Source: Sapria himalayana
Lineage: Eukaryota > Streptophyta > Magnoliopsida > Malpighiales > Rafflesiaceae
Assembly: GCA_029783825.1 (NCBI GenBank)
Contig: JAREIK010005795.1
Span: forward strand, 156,268-220,267
DNA length: 64,000 nucleotides
Direction: 5' to 3'
The position numbers and the translations under genes were made by a program. Shown piece after piece: positions 22,393 through 36,591 of the stretch. The notes beneath the pieces were generated by a model. It was not told the origin of the DNA. It was given only the letters and a program-made list of their open reading frames with translations, and did no database searches. How positions within the stretch are numbered: position 1 is the stretch's first letter; every line of letters starts with the position of its first letter.

Positions 22393-25300
22393 TATAATAA
22401 TTTTAAATTTTTTTAAAAATGTGAATACAATATTTAGTAATAAGAATCATTATAATTATATATAATATAAACTAAATATAAACAATTTTATTGATAGATA
22501 TGATATCAATTATCAAAAAATAAATTAATATGCTATTAGTAATATGATAGATATAAATTAAAATATAATTGCAAAACCTAAAATTATTCAAGATCAAAGT
22601 AAAATTTATTACTAAATAATAATTTTTGTTTTTTAGTTTTTGCATCTTTTTATAAGCATATATATTTTTTTGATGTAAAATAAATTATTTAAATTATATT
22701 TGTATCACTCATAATTTATTTTGTAATTAATATTTCAATATATAATTTTAATTATATTTAAGGTTTATGATTTTAATGGTTTAAGTAACTAGGGGCTTCG
22801 GGGTTTACGAGTTTAGAGATTTATGTGTTTAGATATTTAATGGTTTATAAGTTTTATTTAAACAATGATATAACAAAAAATTTAATCTTGTTATTTTTTA
22901 TCATTTTTGAAGGTTATAACCTTTGAAAATATAACAATTTTAAAATTTTTTTATATGTGAATACAATATATATTTATTATAATCTTAATAATTATATATC
23001 ATGTAAATTCAATATAAACAATTATATTGATAGATATTATATTAATGGTCAAAAAAATAAATTAATAAACTATTATTAATAAGAAAGATTTTTTTAAAAA
23101 TTTATTTGCAAAACATAAATTTATTCAAAATCAAAGTAAAATAAATTACTAAATAATTTTATTTTGAGGTTTTGCTTCTTTTTATATGTTTATATTTTTT
23201 GTTCTTAAAAGTATATTTTTTAAATTATATTTGTCTTCCTCATAATATATTTTGTAATTTATAATTCTATAAAATTAAACTAAAAAATAATTAAAATGAA
23301 TCTTTAAAATTATGATGAATACTTAAAAGTGAGATTTATTATTTATTATTCAGGATATACAGTTTTAATGGTTTAGGTATTTAGGTGTTTTGGGGTTTAG
23401 TGATTTTAGTGTTTATGCCTTTAGTGATTTATAATTTTTATATAAAGAATGAAAAAACAAAAATTTAATTTTTTATAATTTTTGACGGTTATAACCATTG
23501 AAAATATAATAATTTTAAAATTTTTTAAATGTGAATATAATATTTAGTAATAATAATCTTAATAATTATATATAATGTAAATCAATATAAATAATTTTAT
23601 TAATAGATATTATAATAATGATCAATAAATAATTAATAAACTATTATTAAAAAGAATGATATAGGTTAAAATATAAATGCAAAATCTAAAATGATACAAA
23701 ATCAAAATAAAATATTTTACTAATTAATAAATATTTTTTTTAAAATTGACTATTTTTAAAAGCTTATATTTTTTTGATGAAATATAAATTATTTAAATTA
23801 TATCTGTCTCACTAATAATTTATTTTGTGATTAATATTTCTATAAAAATAAACTGATAAATAATAAAAATAAAAATTTAAAATTATACTGAATAAAAATT
23901 AAAATGAGTTTTATGATTTATTATTATTGTATACCTTTTTAATAATTTAATTATTTAGAAGTCTTGTCATAAAGGTGTTTAGAGATTCATGTTTTTAGGC
24001 ACTTAGTGGTTTATAGGTTTTATTTAAACAATAAAATAACAAAAAAAAATTGTAATTTTGTCATTTTCATAGGTTATAACCTTTGAAAATATTATAATAT
24101 TTAAAATTTTTTGAAATATGAATACAATATTTAGTTATAATAATTTTAATAATTATATATCATATAAATTCAATATAAAAAATTTTATTGATAGATATTA
24201 TAATAATTATCAAAAATTAAATTAATAAACTATTAATAATAGGATAGATATTAATTAAAAAATATTTACAAAACTCAAATTGATTAACAATTAAAGTAAA
24301 AAATATTATTGGATAATAATTTTTAATTTTTAAATTTTTAATTCTTTTATAAGCGTATATATTTTTTTATTAAAAATAAATTATTTAAATTTTATTTGTC
24401 GCACTCATAATTTATTTTGTAATAAAAAAATATATAAAAGTAAACTAATAAATAATTAAAATGAATAATTAAAATTATAATAAATTGAAATAAAAATTAG
24501 ATTTCTTAATTATTAAGTAGTATATAGCGGTTTAACGGTTTATATATTTTGGTTTTACGGGCTTTCAGAGTTTACTAATTTAACTATGTATGCATTTAGT
24601 GGTTTATAGATTTTATTTAAAAATTATAATGACAAAATATTTTTTTTTTATTTTTTTATATTTTCAAAGGTCATAACCTTTGAATATATAATAATATTTA
24701 AATTTTTTTCAAAAGTGAATTCAATATTTAGTTATAATAATCATTATATTTATATATCATATAAATTCAATATAAACAACTTTATTGAGAAATATTCTAA
24801 TAATGATCAAAAAATAAATTAATAATCTATTATTAATAAGATAGATATAAATTAAAATTAATTATAAAACCTAAAATGATTCAGAAGCAAAGCCAAATAT
24901 ATTACTATATAATAATTTTTTGTTTTGAAATTTTTTTTTCTTTTAAAAAGTTTATCTATAATATTTTGATGAAAAATAATTTATATAAATTATTTTTGTC
25001 TAACTCAATTTATTTTGTAATTAATATTTTTATATACATAAAAAATAAATAAATTGAATATTTAAAATTATAATGAAAAAAAATGAGATTTATTATTTAT
25101 TATTTAGGGATATTGTTTTAATTTAAATTAGATCTGTATCACTAATAATTTATTTTGTAATTAATATTTCTATAAAAATAAACTGATAAATAATTAAAAT
25201 AAATATTTAAAATTATACTGAATAAAAATTAAAATGAAATTTATAAATTATTATTAATGTTTAATAGTTTAATAGTTTAAGTATTTAAAGGTTTTGTCAT

Positions 25301-25400
25301 TTAAAAGTATAGCGATTTATGCTTTTAGGCATTTAGTGATTTATAGGTTTTATTTAAACAATGAAAAAACAAAAAAAATTATTTTTGATATTTTTTCACA

Positions 25401-25424
25401 TTTTCAAAGGTTAACCTTTGAAAA
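25401..25424. repeat. 24-bp perfect palindrome with shortened centre
   Basis: The centre reads GGTTAACC instead of GGTTATAACC. Two central bases are gone, yet the sequence is still a perfect palindrome (TTTTCAAAGGTT plus its complement). Confidence 0.9.
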
Positions 25425-28400
25425 TTTAAAAATTTTAAATTTTTTTAAAAATGTGAATACAATATTTAGTAATAATAATCATTATAATAATATATAATAT
25501 AAACTAAATATAAACAATTTTATTGATAAATATGATATCAATTATCAAAAAATAAATTAATCTGCTATTTTTAATATGATAGATATAAATTAAAATATTT
25601 TTAAAAAACCTAAAATGATTCAAAAATAATGTAAAATTTATTACGAAATAATAAATTTTGTTTTTTATTTTTTGTTTCTTTTTATAAGATTATATATTTT
25701 TTTGATAAAATAAATTATTTAAATTATATTTGTATCAATCATAATTTATTTTGTAATTAATCTTTCAATATATTATTTAAATTATATTTAAGGTTTATTA
25801 TTTTAATGGTTTAAGTATCTAGGGGCTTCGGGGTTTACGAGTTTAAAGATTTATGTGTTTAGGCATTTAATGGTTTATAAGTTATATTTAAACAATTATG
25901 TAACAAAAAATTTATTTTTATTATTTTTTATCATTTTTGAAGGTTATAACCATTGAAAATATAAAAATTTTTAAATTTTTTTAATATGTGAATATTATAT
26001 TTAGTTATGATAATCTTAATAATTATATATAATGTAAATTTAATATAAACAATTATATTGATAGATATTATATTAATGATCAAAAAATAAATTAATAAAC
26101 TATTATTAATAAGAAAGATATTATTTAAAATATATTTGCAAAACGTAAATTTATTTAAAATCAAAATCATATATATTACTAAATAATAATTTTTTTGATG
26201 TTTTGCTTCTTTTTATATCTTTATTTTTATTATTAAAAGTAAATTATTTAAATTATATTTGTCTTCCACGTAATTTATTTTTAATTTATAATTCTATAAA
26301 AATAAACTAATAAATAATTAAAATGAATATTTGTAATTATAATGAATACAAATAAAATTGAGATTTATTATTTATTATTCAGGATATTCTAGTTTAATGG
26401 TTTATGTATTAAGGTGTTTTGGGGTTTAGTGATTTACGTGTTCAGGACTTTAGTGATTTATAGTTTTTATTTAAAGAATAAAAAAATAAAAAATTAAATT
26501 TTTTGATTTTTAAAATTTTTGTAGGTTATAACTATTGAACATATAATAATTTTTAATTTTTTTTAAATTTTAATATAATATTTAGTTATAATATTCTTAA
26601 TAATTATATATAATGTAAACTCAATATAAATAACTTTATTAATAGATATTATAATAATGATCAATAAAAAATTAATAAACTATTATTAATAAGAATGTTA
26701 TAAATTAAAATATAATGGCAAAAACTAAAATGATTCAAAATCAAAATAAAATATATTACAAAATAATAAATTTTTGTTTTTAAAATTTTGCCTCTTTTTA
26801 TAAGCATATATATTTTTTTTAATAAAAAATAAAGTTTCTAAAATAGATCTGTCTCACTAATAATTTATTTTGTAATTAATATTTCTAAAAAAAACTGATA
26901 AATAATTAAAATAAAAATTTAAAATTAAACTTAATAAAAATTAAAATGAGATTTATGATTTATTATTAAAGTATACAAATTTAATAGTTTAAGTATTTAG
27001 AAGTTTTATCATTTAGGAGTTTAGCGATTTATGTTTTTAGGTATTTAGTGTTTTATAGGTTTTATTTAAACAATAAAATAACAAAAAAAATTGTAATTTT
27101 TTGTCATTTTCATAGGTTTTAAGCTTTGAAAATATAATAATATTTAAAATTTTTTGAAATGTGAATACAATATTTAGTTATAATAATTTTAATAATTATA
27201 TATCATATATATTCAATATAAACAATTTTATTGATAGATATTAAAACAATGATCAAAAATTAAATTAATAAACTATTAATAATAAGATTAATATTAATTA
27301 AAAAATATTTACAAAACCCAAATTGATTCAAAATTAAAGTAAAAAATATTACTGCATAATAATTTTTAATTTTTACAATATTACTTCTTTTATAAGCGTA
27401 TATATTTTTTTCCATTAAAAATAAATTATTTAAAATATATTTGTTAGACTCATAATTTATTTTGTAATAAAAATTTCTATAAAAATAAACTAATAAATAA
27501 TTAAAATGAATATTTAAAATAATAATAAATTGAAATAAAAATTAAATTTATTAATTATTAAGTAGTATATAGCGGTTTAATGGTTTATGTATTTAGGCAT
27601 TACGGGGTTTAGGAGTTTACTGATATAACTGTGTTTACATTTAGTGGTTTATAGGGTTTATTTAAAAATTTTAAAAACAAAATATTTATTTTTATTATTT
27701 TTTGATATTTTCAATAGTTATAACCTTTGAAAATTTAATAATTTTTAAATTTTTTTTAAAAATGAATTTAATATTTAGTTATAATAATCATTATATTTAT
27801 ATATCATATAAATTCTATATTAACAATATTATTGATAAATATTCTAAAAAAGATGAAAAAATAAATTAATAATCTATTATTAATAAGATAGATATGAATT
27901 AAAATATAATAAAAAAACCTAAAATGATTCAGAAGAAATAAAAATATATTACTATATAATAATTTGTTGTTTTGAAATTTTTTTTTCTTTTAAAAAGTAT
28001 ATCCATATTTTTTTGATGAAAATTAATTTATATAAATTATATTTTTCTATAGGTTTTATTTAAGCAAATATATTTTCGTTTATGACTTTAGAGATTTATC
28101 TTTTTAGGCATTTAGTAGTTTATAGGTTTTATTTAAGCAATGAAATAACAAAAAAAAATTTTGATATTTTTTCACATTTTCAAAGGATATAACCTTTGAA
28201 AATATAATAATTTAAAATTTTTTAAAATGTGAATACAATATTTAGTAATAATAATCATTATAATTATATATAATATAAACTAAATATAAACAATTTTATT
28301 GATAGATATGATATCAATTTCAAAAAATAAAGTAATATGCTATTATAAACATGATAGATATAAATTAAAATATAATTACAAAACCAAAAAATATTCAAAA

Positions 28401-31400
28401 TCCAAGTAAAATTTATTACTAAATAATAATTTTTTTTATTTTTTGCTTCTTTTTATAAGCTTTTATTTTTTTTTGATGAAAAATATGTTATTTAAATAAT
28501 ATATGTATCACTCATAAATTATTTTGTAATTAATATTTTAATAAATTATTTTAATTATATTCAAGGTTTGATAATTTAAAGGTTTAAGTATTTAGGGGCT
28601 TTTGTGTTTAGGAGTTTAGAGGTTTAAGTGTTTAGGCATTTAGTGATATATAAGTTTTATTTAAACAATGATATAACAAAAAATTTATTTTTATTATTTT
28701 TTTAATTTTTGAAGGTTATAACCTTTGAAGATATAATAATTTTTAATTTTTTTAAAATGTAAATATAATATTTAGTTATAATAATCTTAATAATTATAAG
28801 TCATTTAAATTTAATATAAATAATTACATTGCTAGGTATTATAATAATGATCAAAAAAAATTTAATAAACTATTATTAATAAGATAAATATTATTTAAAA
28901 TATATTTGCAAAATCTAAATTTATTAAAAATCAAAGTAAAATATATTACTTAATAATAATTTTGTTAATGTTTTGCTCTTTTAATAATTTTATTTTTTTT
29001 ATTATATATAAATTATTTAAATTAATTTGTCTTACTCATAATTTATTTTGTATTTTATAATTCTATAATAATAAACTAAAAAATAATTAAAATAATTATT
29101 TAAAATTATAATGAATACAAATAAACATGAGATTTATTATTTATTATTCGGGATATACTGGTTTAATGGTATAAGTAGTTAGGTGTTTTTGGGTTTAGGA
29201 GTTTAGTGATTTAAGTATTTAGACCTTTAGTGATTTATAGTTATTATCTAAAGAATTAAAAAACAAAAAATTTATTTATTTGAATTTTTTTAATTTTAGA
29301 AGGTTGTAACCTTCGAAAATATAATAATTTTAAATTTTTTTAAATGTGAATATAATATTTAGTTATAATAATCTTAATAATTATATATAATGTAAACTAA
29401 ATATAAATAATTTTATTAAAAGATATTATAATAATGATAAATAAACAAATTAATAAACTAGTATTAATAAGAATGATATAAATTAAAAAATAATAGTAGA
29501 ATCTAAGATGATTCAAAATCAAAATAAGATATATTACGAAATAATAATTTTCTATTTTAAAAATTTTGCCTCATTTTATAAACATATATATTTTTTTGAT
29601 AAAAAATAAATTATTTAAATTATATCTATCTTATTAATAATTTATTTTGTAATTAATATTTCTATAAAAATAAATTGTAAATAATTAAAATGAATAATTA
29701 AAATTATAATGAATACTAATAAAAAGAGATTTATTATTTATTATTTAGGGTATACCTATTTAATGGTTTACGTTTTTTGTGGTTTTGGGGTTAAGGAGTT
29801 TATTGATTTATATGTTTGCACATTTAGGTGTTTATAGGTTTTATATAATCAATGAAATAATAAAACTTTATTTTTATGAATTTTCGTGATTTTCAAAGGT
29901 TATGACCTTTGAAAATATAATAATTTTTAATCTTTCTAAAATATGAATACAATAATTAGTTATAATAATCTTAATAATTATATTTGATGTAAATTCAATA
30001 TAAAAAATTTAATTAATATATATTATTATAATGATCAAAAAATAAATTAAAAACTATTATTAATAAGATAGATATTAATTAAAATATATTTGCAGAACTC
30101 GAAATAATTAAAAATCAAAGTAAAATTATATTACTAAAAAAATTTTAAATTTTTGAAATTTTGTTTATTTTTATAAGCTTATATTTTTTTTCACACAAAA
30201 TAATTTATTTAAATTATATATGTCTCACTCATTATTTAATTTGTAATTAATATTTCTATAAAAATAAACTAAAAAATAATTAGAATGAATATTGAAAATT
30301 ATAATGAATACAAATAAAAATGAGATTTATTATTTATTATTTAGGTTATATAGGTTTAATGGTTTAAGTATTTTGGTCGTTTTGGGGTTTAGGAGTCTAG
30401 AGATTTAAATGTTTAGGCCTTTAGTTGTTTATAAGTTTTATTTAAATAATAAAATAATAAAAAATTATTTTTGTGATTTTTTATCATTTTTGAAGGTTAT
30501 AACCTTTGAAAATATAATAATTTTTAAATTTTTTTCAAATGTAAATATAATATTTAGTTATAATAACTTAATAATTATAAGAAATTTTAAATGAATATAA
30601 GTAATTTTATTGTTCGATATTATTAAAATGATTAAATAATAAATTAATAAACTTTTATTAATAAGAGTGATCACAATTAACATATAATTGCGAAACCTAT
30701 ATATAATGATTCAAAATCAAAGTAAAATATATTATTAAATAATAATTATTTGTTTTTAAATTTTTACTTCTTTTTATATGCTTATATTTTGTTTATTAAA
30801 AATAAATTATTAAATTTATATTTGTCTCACTCATTTTTTAATTTGTAATTAATATTTCTATAAAAATAAACTAAAAAATAATTAGAATGAATATTTAAAA
30901 TTATAATGAATACAAATAAAAATGAGATTTATTATTCATTAAGTAGTATATAGATGTTAATCTGTTTATGTATTTAGGGGCTTCGGGGTTTATGACATTA
31001 CTAATTTAAGTAAGTAAGCATTTAATGGTCTATAGGTTTTATTTATAAAATAAAATTACTAAAAATTTATTTTTATTATTTTTTCTCATTTTTTAAGTTT
31101 ATAACCTTTTAAAATATAATAATTTTTAAATTTTTTTCAAAAGTGAATAAATTATTTATTTATAATAATCATATTAATTATATATCTTATAAATTCAATA
31201 TAAACGATTTTATTGATAGATATTCTAATAATTATCATAAAATAAATTGAAAATCTATTATGAATAAAATTGATATTACTTAAAATATAATATCAAAACC
31301 TAAAATGATTCAAAATCAAAGCAAAATATATTACTAAATAATAATTATTTGTTTTTAAAATTTTTATTCTTTTTATAAGCTTATCAATTTTTTGATAAAA

Positions 31401-31688
31401 AATAATTATTATAAATTATATTTTTAACTCATAATTTATTTTATAATTAATATATATATAAACATAAAAAACTAAACAATCAAAATTAATTTTTTAAATA
31501 ATAATGAAAAAAAATAAAAATGAAATTTATTAATTATTATTTAGGGTATACCGAATTAAAGGATTATCTATATAGGGGTATCGAGATTTTGTATTTTAGT
31601 GATTTAAATTCTTAGGCATTTAGTGGTGTATAGGTTTTATTTAAACAATAGAATAACAAAGAAAAAATAATTTTTTTTATTTTTTCAG

Positions 31689-31716
31689 ATTTTCAAAGGT
31701 TATAACCTTTGAAAAT
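31689..31716. repeat. 28-bp perfect palindrome
   Basis: ATTTTCAAAGGTTA is followed directly by its reverse complement, in a beta monomer. Confidence 0.9.
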
Positions 31717-33210
31717 ATAATAATTTTATAATTTTTTTCAAAATGAATACAATGATAATTATAATAATCATTATATTTATATATCATATAAATTCAATAT
31801 AAACATTTTTATTGATAAATATTCTAATAATGATGAAAAAATAACTTAATAATCTATTATTAATATGACAGATATCAATTAAAATATATTTACAAACCCT
31901 AAAATGATTCAGAAGCAAAGCAAAATATATTACTATACAATAATTTTTTATTTTGAATTTTTTTTTCTTTTAAAAAGTTTATCTATAATTTTTTGATGAA
32001 AAATAATTTATATAAATTATATTTGTATAACTCATAAATTATTTTGTAATTAATATTTATATAAAAATAAACAAAAAAATAATTAAAATGAATATTTAAA
32101 ATTATAATTAAAAAATGAGATTTATTATTTATTATTTAGGGTATACCGGTCTAATTTAAATTAGATCTGTCTCACTAATAATTTATTTTGTATTTAATAT
32201 TTCTATAAAAATAAACTGAAAATTAATTAAAATAAAATTTTAAAATTATACTGAATAAAAATTAAAATGATATTTATGATTTATTATTAATGTATACTAG
32301 TTTACTGGTTAAAGTATTTATAGGTTTTGTCTTTTAGGTGTTTAGCGATTTAGGTTTTTAGGCATTTAGTGGTTTCTAGGTTTTATTTAATCAATAAAAT
32401 AACAAAAAAAATTTTGAATTTTTTTCTCATTTTGATAGTTAATAACCTTTGAAAATATAATAATATTTAAAATTTTTTGAAATGTGAATACAATGTTTAG
32501 TTATAATAATATTAGAACTTATATATGATATAAATTCAATATAAATAATTTTATTGATAGATATTATAATAATGATCAAAAATTAAATTAATAAACTACT
32601 AATAATAAGATAGATATTAATTAAATAATAATTACAAAACCCAAATTGATTCAAAATTATAGTAAAATATATTACCGGATAATAATTTTTAATTTTTAAA
32701 TTTTACTACTTTTATATGCGTATATATATTATTTCATTAAAAATAAATTATTTAACTTATATTTGTCGCACTAATAATTTAGTTTATAATAAAAATTTCT
32801 ATAAAAATAAACTAATAAATAATTAAAATGAATATTTAAAATAATAATAAATTGAAATAAAAATTAAATTTATTAATTATTAAGTAGTATATTACGGTTT
32901 AATGGTTTATGTATTTAGGCATTACGGGGTTTAAGAGTTTACTGATATAATTGTGTATGAATTTAGTGGTTTATAGGTTTTATTTAAAAAATAAAATAAC
33001 AAAAAATTTATTTTTATTATTTTTTCATATTTCTAAATGATATAAACCTTTGGAAATATAATAATTTTGAATTTTTTTTCAAAAGTGAATACAGTATTTA
33101 ATTATAATAATCATTATATTTATATATCATATAAATTCAATATAAACAATTTTATTGATAAATATTCTAATAATGATCAAAAAATAAATTTAATAATCTA
33201 TAATTAATAA

Positions 33211-33249
33211 GATAGATATCAATTAAAAAAAGATAGATATCAATTAAAA
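33211..33249 (+). repeat. Short direct duplication inside a delta monomer
   Basis: GATAGATATCAATTAAAA occurs twice with a 21-bp period. Other monomers have it once, so this is a recent local slippage duplication. Confidence 0.85.
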
Positions 33250-35414
33250 TATAATTATATAACCTAAAATGAATCAGAAGCAAAGCAAAATATATTACTA
33301 TATAATTATTTTTGTTTAGATATTTTTTTTCTTTTAAAAAGTTTATCTATAATTTTTTGATGAAAAATAATATTTATAAATTATATTTGTCTAACACAAT
33401 TTATTTTGTAATTAATATTTATATATAAATAAACAAATAAATAATTAAAATGAATATTTAAATTTATAATTAAAAAAATGAGATTTATTATTTATTATTT
33501 AGGGATATCGATTTAATTTAAATTAGATCTATCTCACGAATAATTTATTTTGTAATTATTATTTCTATAAAAATAAACTAAAATAATTAAAATAAAAATT
33601 TAAAATTATACTTAAAAAAAATTAAAATGAGATTTATGATTTATTATTAATCTATACCAGTTTAATGGAAAAAGTATTTAGAGGTTTTGTCGTTTAGGAG
33701 TTTAGCAATTTATGTTTTAAAAATTTTAGTTGTTTTTAGGTTTTATTTAAAAAATAAAATAACAAAAAAAATTTCTATAATTAGTTATCATTTTCATAGG
33801 TTATAACCTTTGAAAATATAATAATATTTACAATTTTTTGAAATGTGAATACAATACTTAGTTATAATAATATTAATAATTATATATTATATAGATTCAA
33901 TAATCAATTTTATTGATATATATTATAATAATGATCAAAATTAAAAGTATAAACTATTGATATTAAGATAGATATTAATTAAAAAATAATTATAAAACCC
34001 AAATTGATTCAAAATTATAGTAAAATATATTTCTGGATAAGAATTAATAATTTTTAAATTTTTACTTCTTTTATAAGCATATATTTTTTTAAATTATATT
34101 TGTCGCACTCATAATTTATTTTGTAATAAATATTTCTATAAAAATAAACTAAAAGATAATTAAAATTAATATTTAAAATTATAATAAATAGAATTAAAAA
34201 TTAGATTTATTAATTATTAAGTAGTATATAGCAGTTTAATGGTTTATGTATTTTGGCATTACAGGAATTAAAAGTTTACTGATTTAACTGTGTATGAATT
34301 AATGGTTTATAGGTGTTATTTAAAAAAAAAATATCAAAAATTTTATTTTTTTAATTTTTTGATATTTTCAAAGGTTATAACCATTGAAAATATAATAATT
34401 TTTAATTTTTTTTTAAAAGTGAATATTATTTTTAGTTATAATAATCATTATATTTATATATCATATAAATTCAATATAAATATTTTTATTGATAAACATT
34501 TTAATAATGATCAAAGAATAAATTAATAATCTATTATTCATAAGATAGATATCAATTTTAATATAATTATAAAACCTAAAATGATTCAGAAATAAAGCAA
34601 AATATATTACTATATAATAATTTTTTGTTTTGAATTTTTTTTCTTTTAAAAAGTTTATCTATATTTTTCTGATGAAAAATAATTATATAAATTATATTTG
34701 TCTAACTCAATTTATTCTGTAATTAAAAATTATATAAAAATAAACGAATAAATAATTAAAATGAATATATAAATTATAAAGAAAAAAATAATATTGAGAT
34801 TTATTATTTATTATTTTGGGTATACCGGTTTAAAATGATTATATATTTAGTTTTTTCGAGATTTAGGAGTTATTGATTTAAGTATTTAGGCATTTAGTGG
34901 TTTATAGAATTTATTTAAACAATGAAATTACAAAAAAAAATTATTTTTGTTATTTTCTCACATTTTCAAAGGTTATAATATTTGAAAACATAATAATTTT
35001 AAAATTTTTTTAAAATGTGAATAAAATATTTAGTAATAATAAACATTATAATTATATATAATATAAACTATCTATAAATAATTTTATTTATAGATATGAT
35101 ATCAATTAAAAAAAATAAATTAATAACCTATTTTTAATATGATAGATATAAATTAAAATATAATTACAAAACCTAAATTGATTCAAAATTAAATGAAAAT
35201 TTATTACTAAATAATAATTTTTTATTTTTAAATTTTTACTTCTTCTTATAAGATTATATTTTTTTATTAAAAGAATTTTATTAATATTTTATTTGTCTAA
35301 CACATTATTTATTTTCTAATTATTGTTTATATAAAAAATAAACTAATAAATATTTAAAATGAATATTTAAAATTAGAATGAATACTAATTAAAATGAGAT
35401 TTAAGATTTATTAT

Positions 35415-35987
35415 TGCTGTATATGTAATTTATTTTTTGATAAATTGTTTGTATAAACAAATATTTTTTCTTTATTAATATTTTCATGTAAGTGCAGGAA
35501 AGAAATATGAAGAGCCCGGGGATGCAGTAGTATCACAATAACGAAGTTCTCGCTGACCGGACAGTGGGCCCAAATTGGAGCAGAGCCTGACCCGTCTCAT
35601 GATCCGACCCACTCCATTTAAATGAACCGAGAGAAATTTTAATATAATATGTTTTGTAATTTTATTTTCGGGTGACTATTTTTGGAGCCTTGGAACTGTT
35701 CATTATCTCTCCCTCTTCTCTCTGTGCGATTTATCACGACTATTCTATGTGCTGCATACTGTAAGACATTTCTGTTGCTTTAATATGTAACACATAAGCA
35801 TTTTCTGGTGGATTTAGCTAGTTGTACTGAGCGACATCTGAACCACGTTATTTTAGGTGTTTATTTCTCATTTTTTGATTCTATCATGGATGGTTGCTGA
35901 ATTGGGATATATATATTGCTTGTTTTTTGTTGTTTCTATGTTTCTGTATCTCAATCTCACTACCGTGGAAGCACAATTGCCCCAATA
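35415..35987 (-). mobile_element. Solo LTR of an LTR retrotransposon, copy A
   Basis: This 573-bp GC-richer insert begins TGCTGTATATG and ends CAATTGCCCCAATA. Read on the minus strand it starts T(A)TTGGGGCAATTG and ends CAGCA, the TG...CA pattern of an LTR with one base changed at the start. It is flanked by a perfect 5-bp duplication, ATTAT (35410-35414 and 35988-35992), as plant LTR elements usually leave. It is the inverted counterpart of 57031-57606; both contain the complementary forms of CTTCCACGG, GACAGTGGG/GACAGCGGG and TTTCCTGCACTTACATG. There is no internal region, so it is probably the product of LTR-LTR recombination. Whether it is Copia or Gypsy cannot be decided. Confidence 0.85.
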
Positions 35988-36591
35988 ATTATATATGGCA
36001 TACTGGGTTAATGGATCAATTATTTAGGGGGTTTGTCATTTAGGAGTTTAGCAATTTATGTTTTTAGGCATTTAGTGGTATATAGGTTTTATTTATAAAA
36101 TAAAAATAATTTTTTTTTTTGATTATTTTTAGATTTTCAAAGGTTATAACCTTTGAAAATAAAATAATTTTTAAAATCTTTTGAAATGTGAATATCATGT
36201 ATAATTATATTAATCTTATTAATTTTATATTATATAAATTCAAAATAAATAATTTTAATGATAGATATTATAATAATGATCAAAAATTAAATTAATAAAC
36301 TATTATTAATAATATAAATATTAATTAATATATATTTACATAACACAAAATGATTCAAAATCAAATAAAAATATATCACTAAATAATAATATTTAATTTT
36401 TAAATTTTTTCATCTTTTTATAAGCTTATATTTTTTATTTATTAAAAATAAATTATTTAAATAATATCTGTCTCACTCGAAATTTATTTCGTAATTAATT
36501 TTTCTAAAAATTAAGATATAAATAATTAAAATTAATATTTAAAATTATAATAAATAGATATAAAAATGAGATTTATTATTTTTTTAATGGT
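35988..36591 (+). repeat. Satellite monomer between solo LTR A and the LINE
   Basis: A lambda-type monomer resumes after the LTR duplication and matches the monomers at about 53.77 and 60.86 kb. It has an octamer block at about 36005-36095 and a perfect dyad at 36133. It ends at the LINE 3' tail near 36592. No gene is present. Confidence 0.85.
36133..36160. repeat. 28-bp perfect palindrome
   Basis: ATTTTCAAAGGTTA is followed directly by its reverse complement. The right flank is AAAATAAT instead of the usual ATATAAT. Confidence 0.9.

Larger units (their letters stand above)
22230..28039 (+). repeat. Two consecutive five-monomer higher-order units
   Basis: The order epsilon-zeta-eta-gamma-delta occurs twice in a row. 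Unit 1 starts at about 22230, 22770, 23355, 23930 and 24520. Unit 2 starts at about 25265, 25800, 26390, 26970 and 27560, and a third epsilon begins near 28040. The units are about 3.0 and 2.8 kb. Zeta is recognised by GGGGCTTCGGGG, eta by GTGTTTTGGGGTTTAGTGA, gamma by TTTAGCGA or TTTAGAGA near TTTTTAGGCA, and delta by a TTACGGG-type or related word. This is the most direct evidence for higher-order structure. No gene is present. Confidence 0.75.
28040..35414 (+). repeat. Satellite array, block B3
   Basis: Families run epsilon (28.04 kb), a zeta variant with GGGGCTTTTGTG (28.57), eta (29.15), iota with TTTGCACATTTAGG (29.75), kappa with AGGAGTCTAGAGA (30.35), alpha (30.94), beta (31.56), gamma (32.29), delta (32.89), gamma (33.65), delta (34.23) and epsilon (34.82). 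The last monomer is interrupted by a solo LTR. The run eta-iota-kappa...alpha-beta-gamma reappears at 59-63 kb. Open frames such as 34290-34526 follow the satellite sequence and are not genes. Confidence 0.85.
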
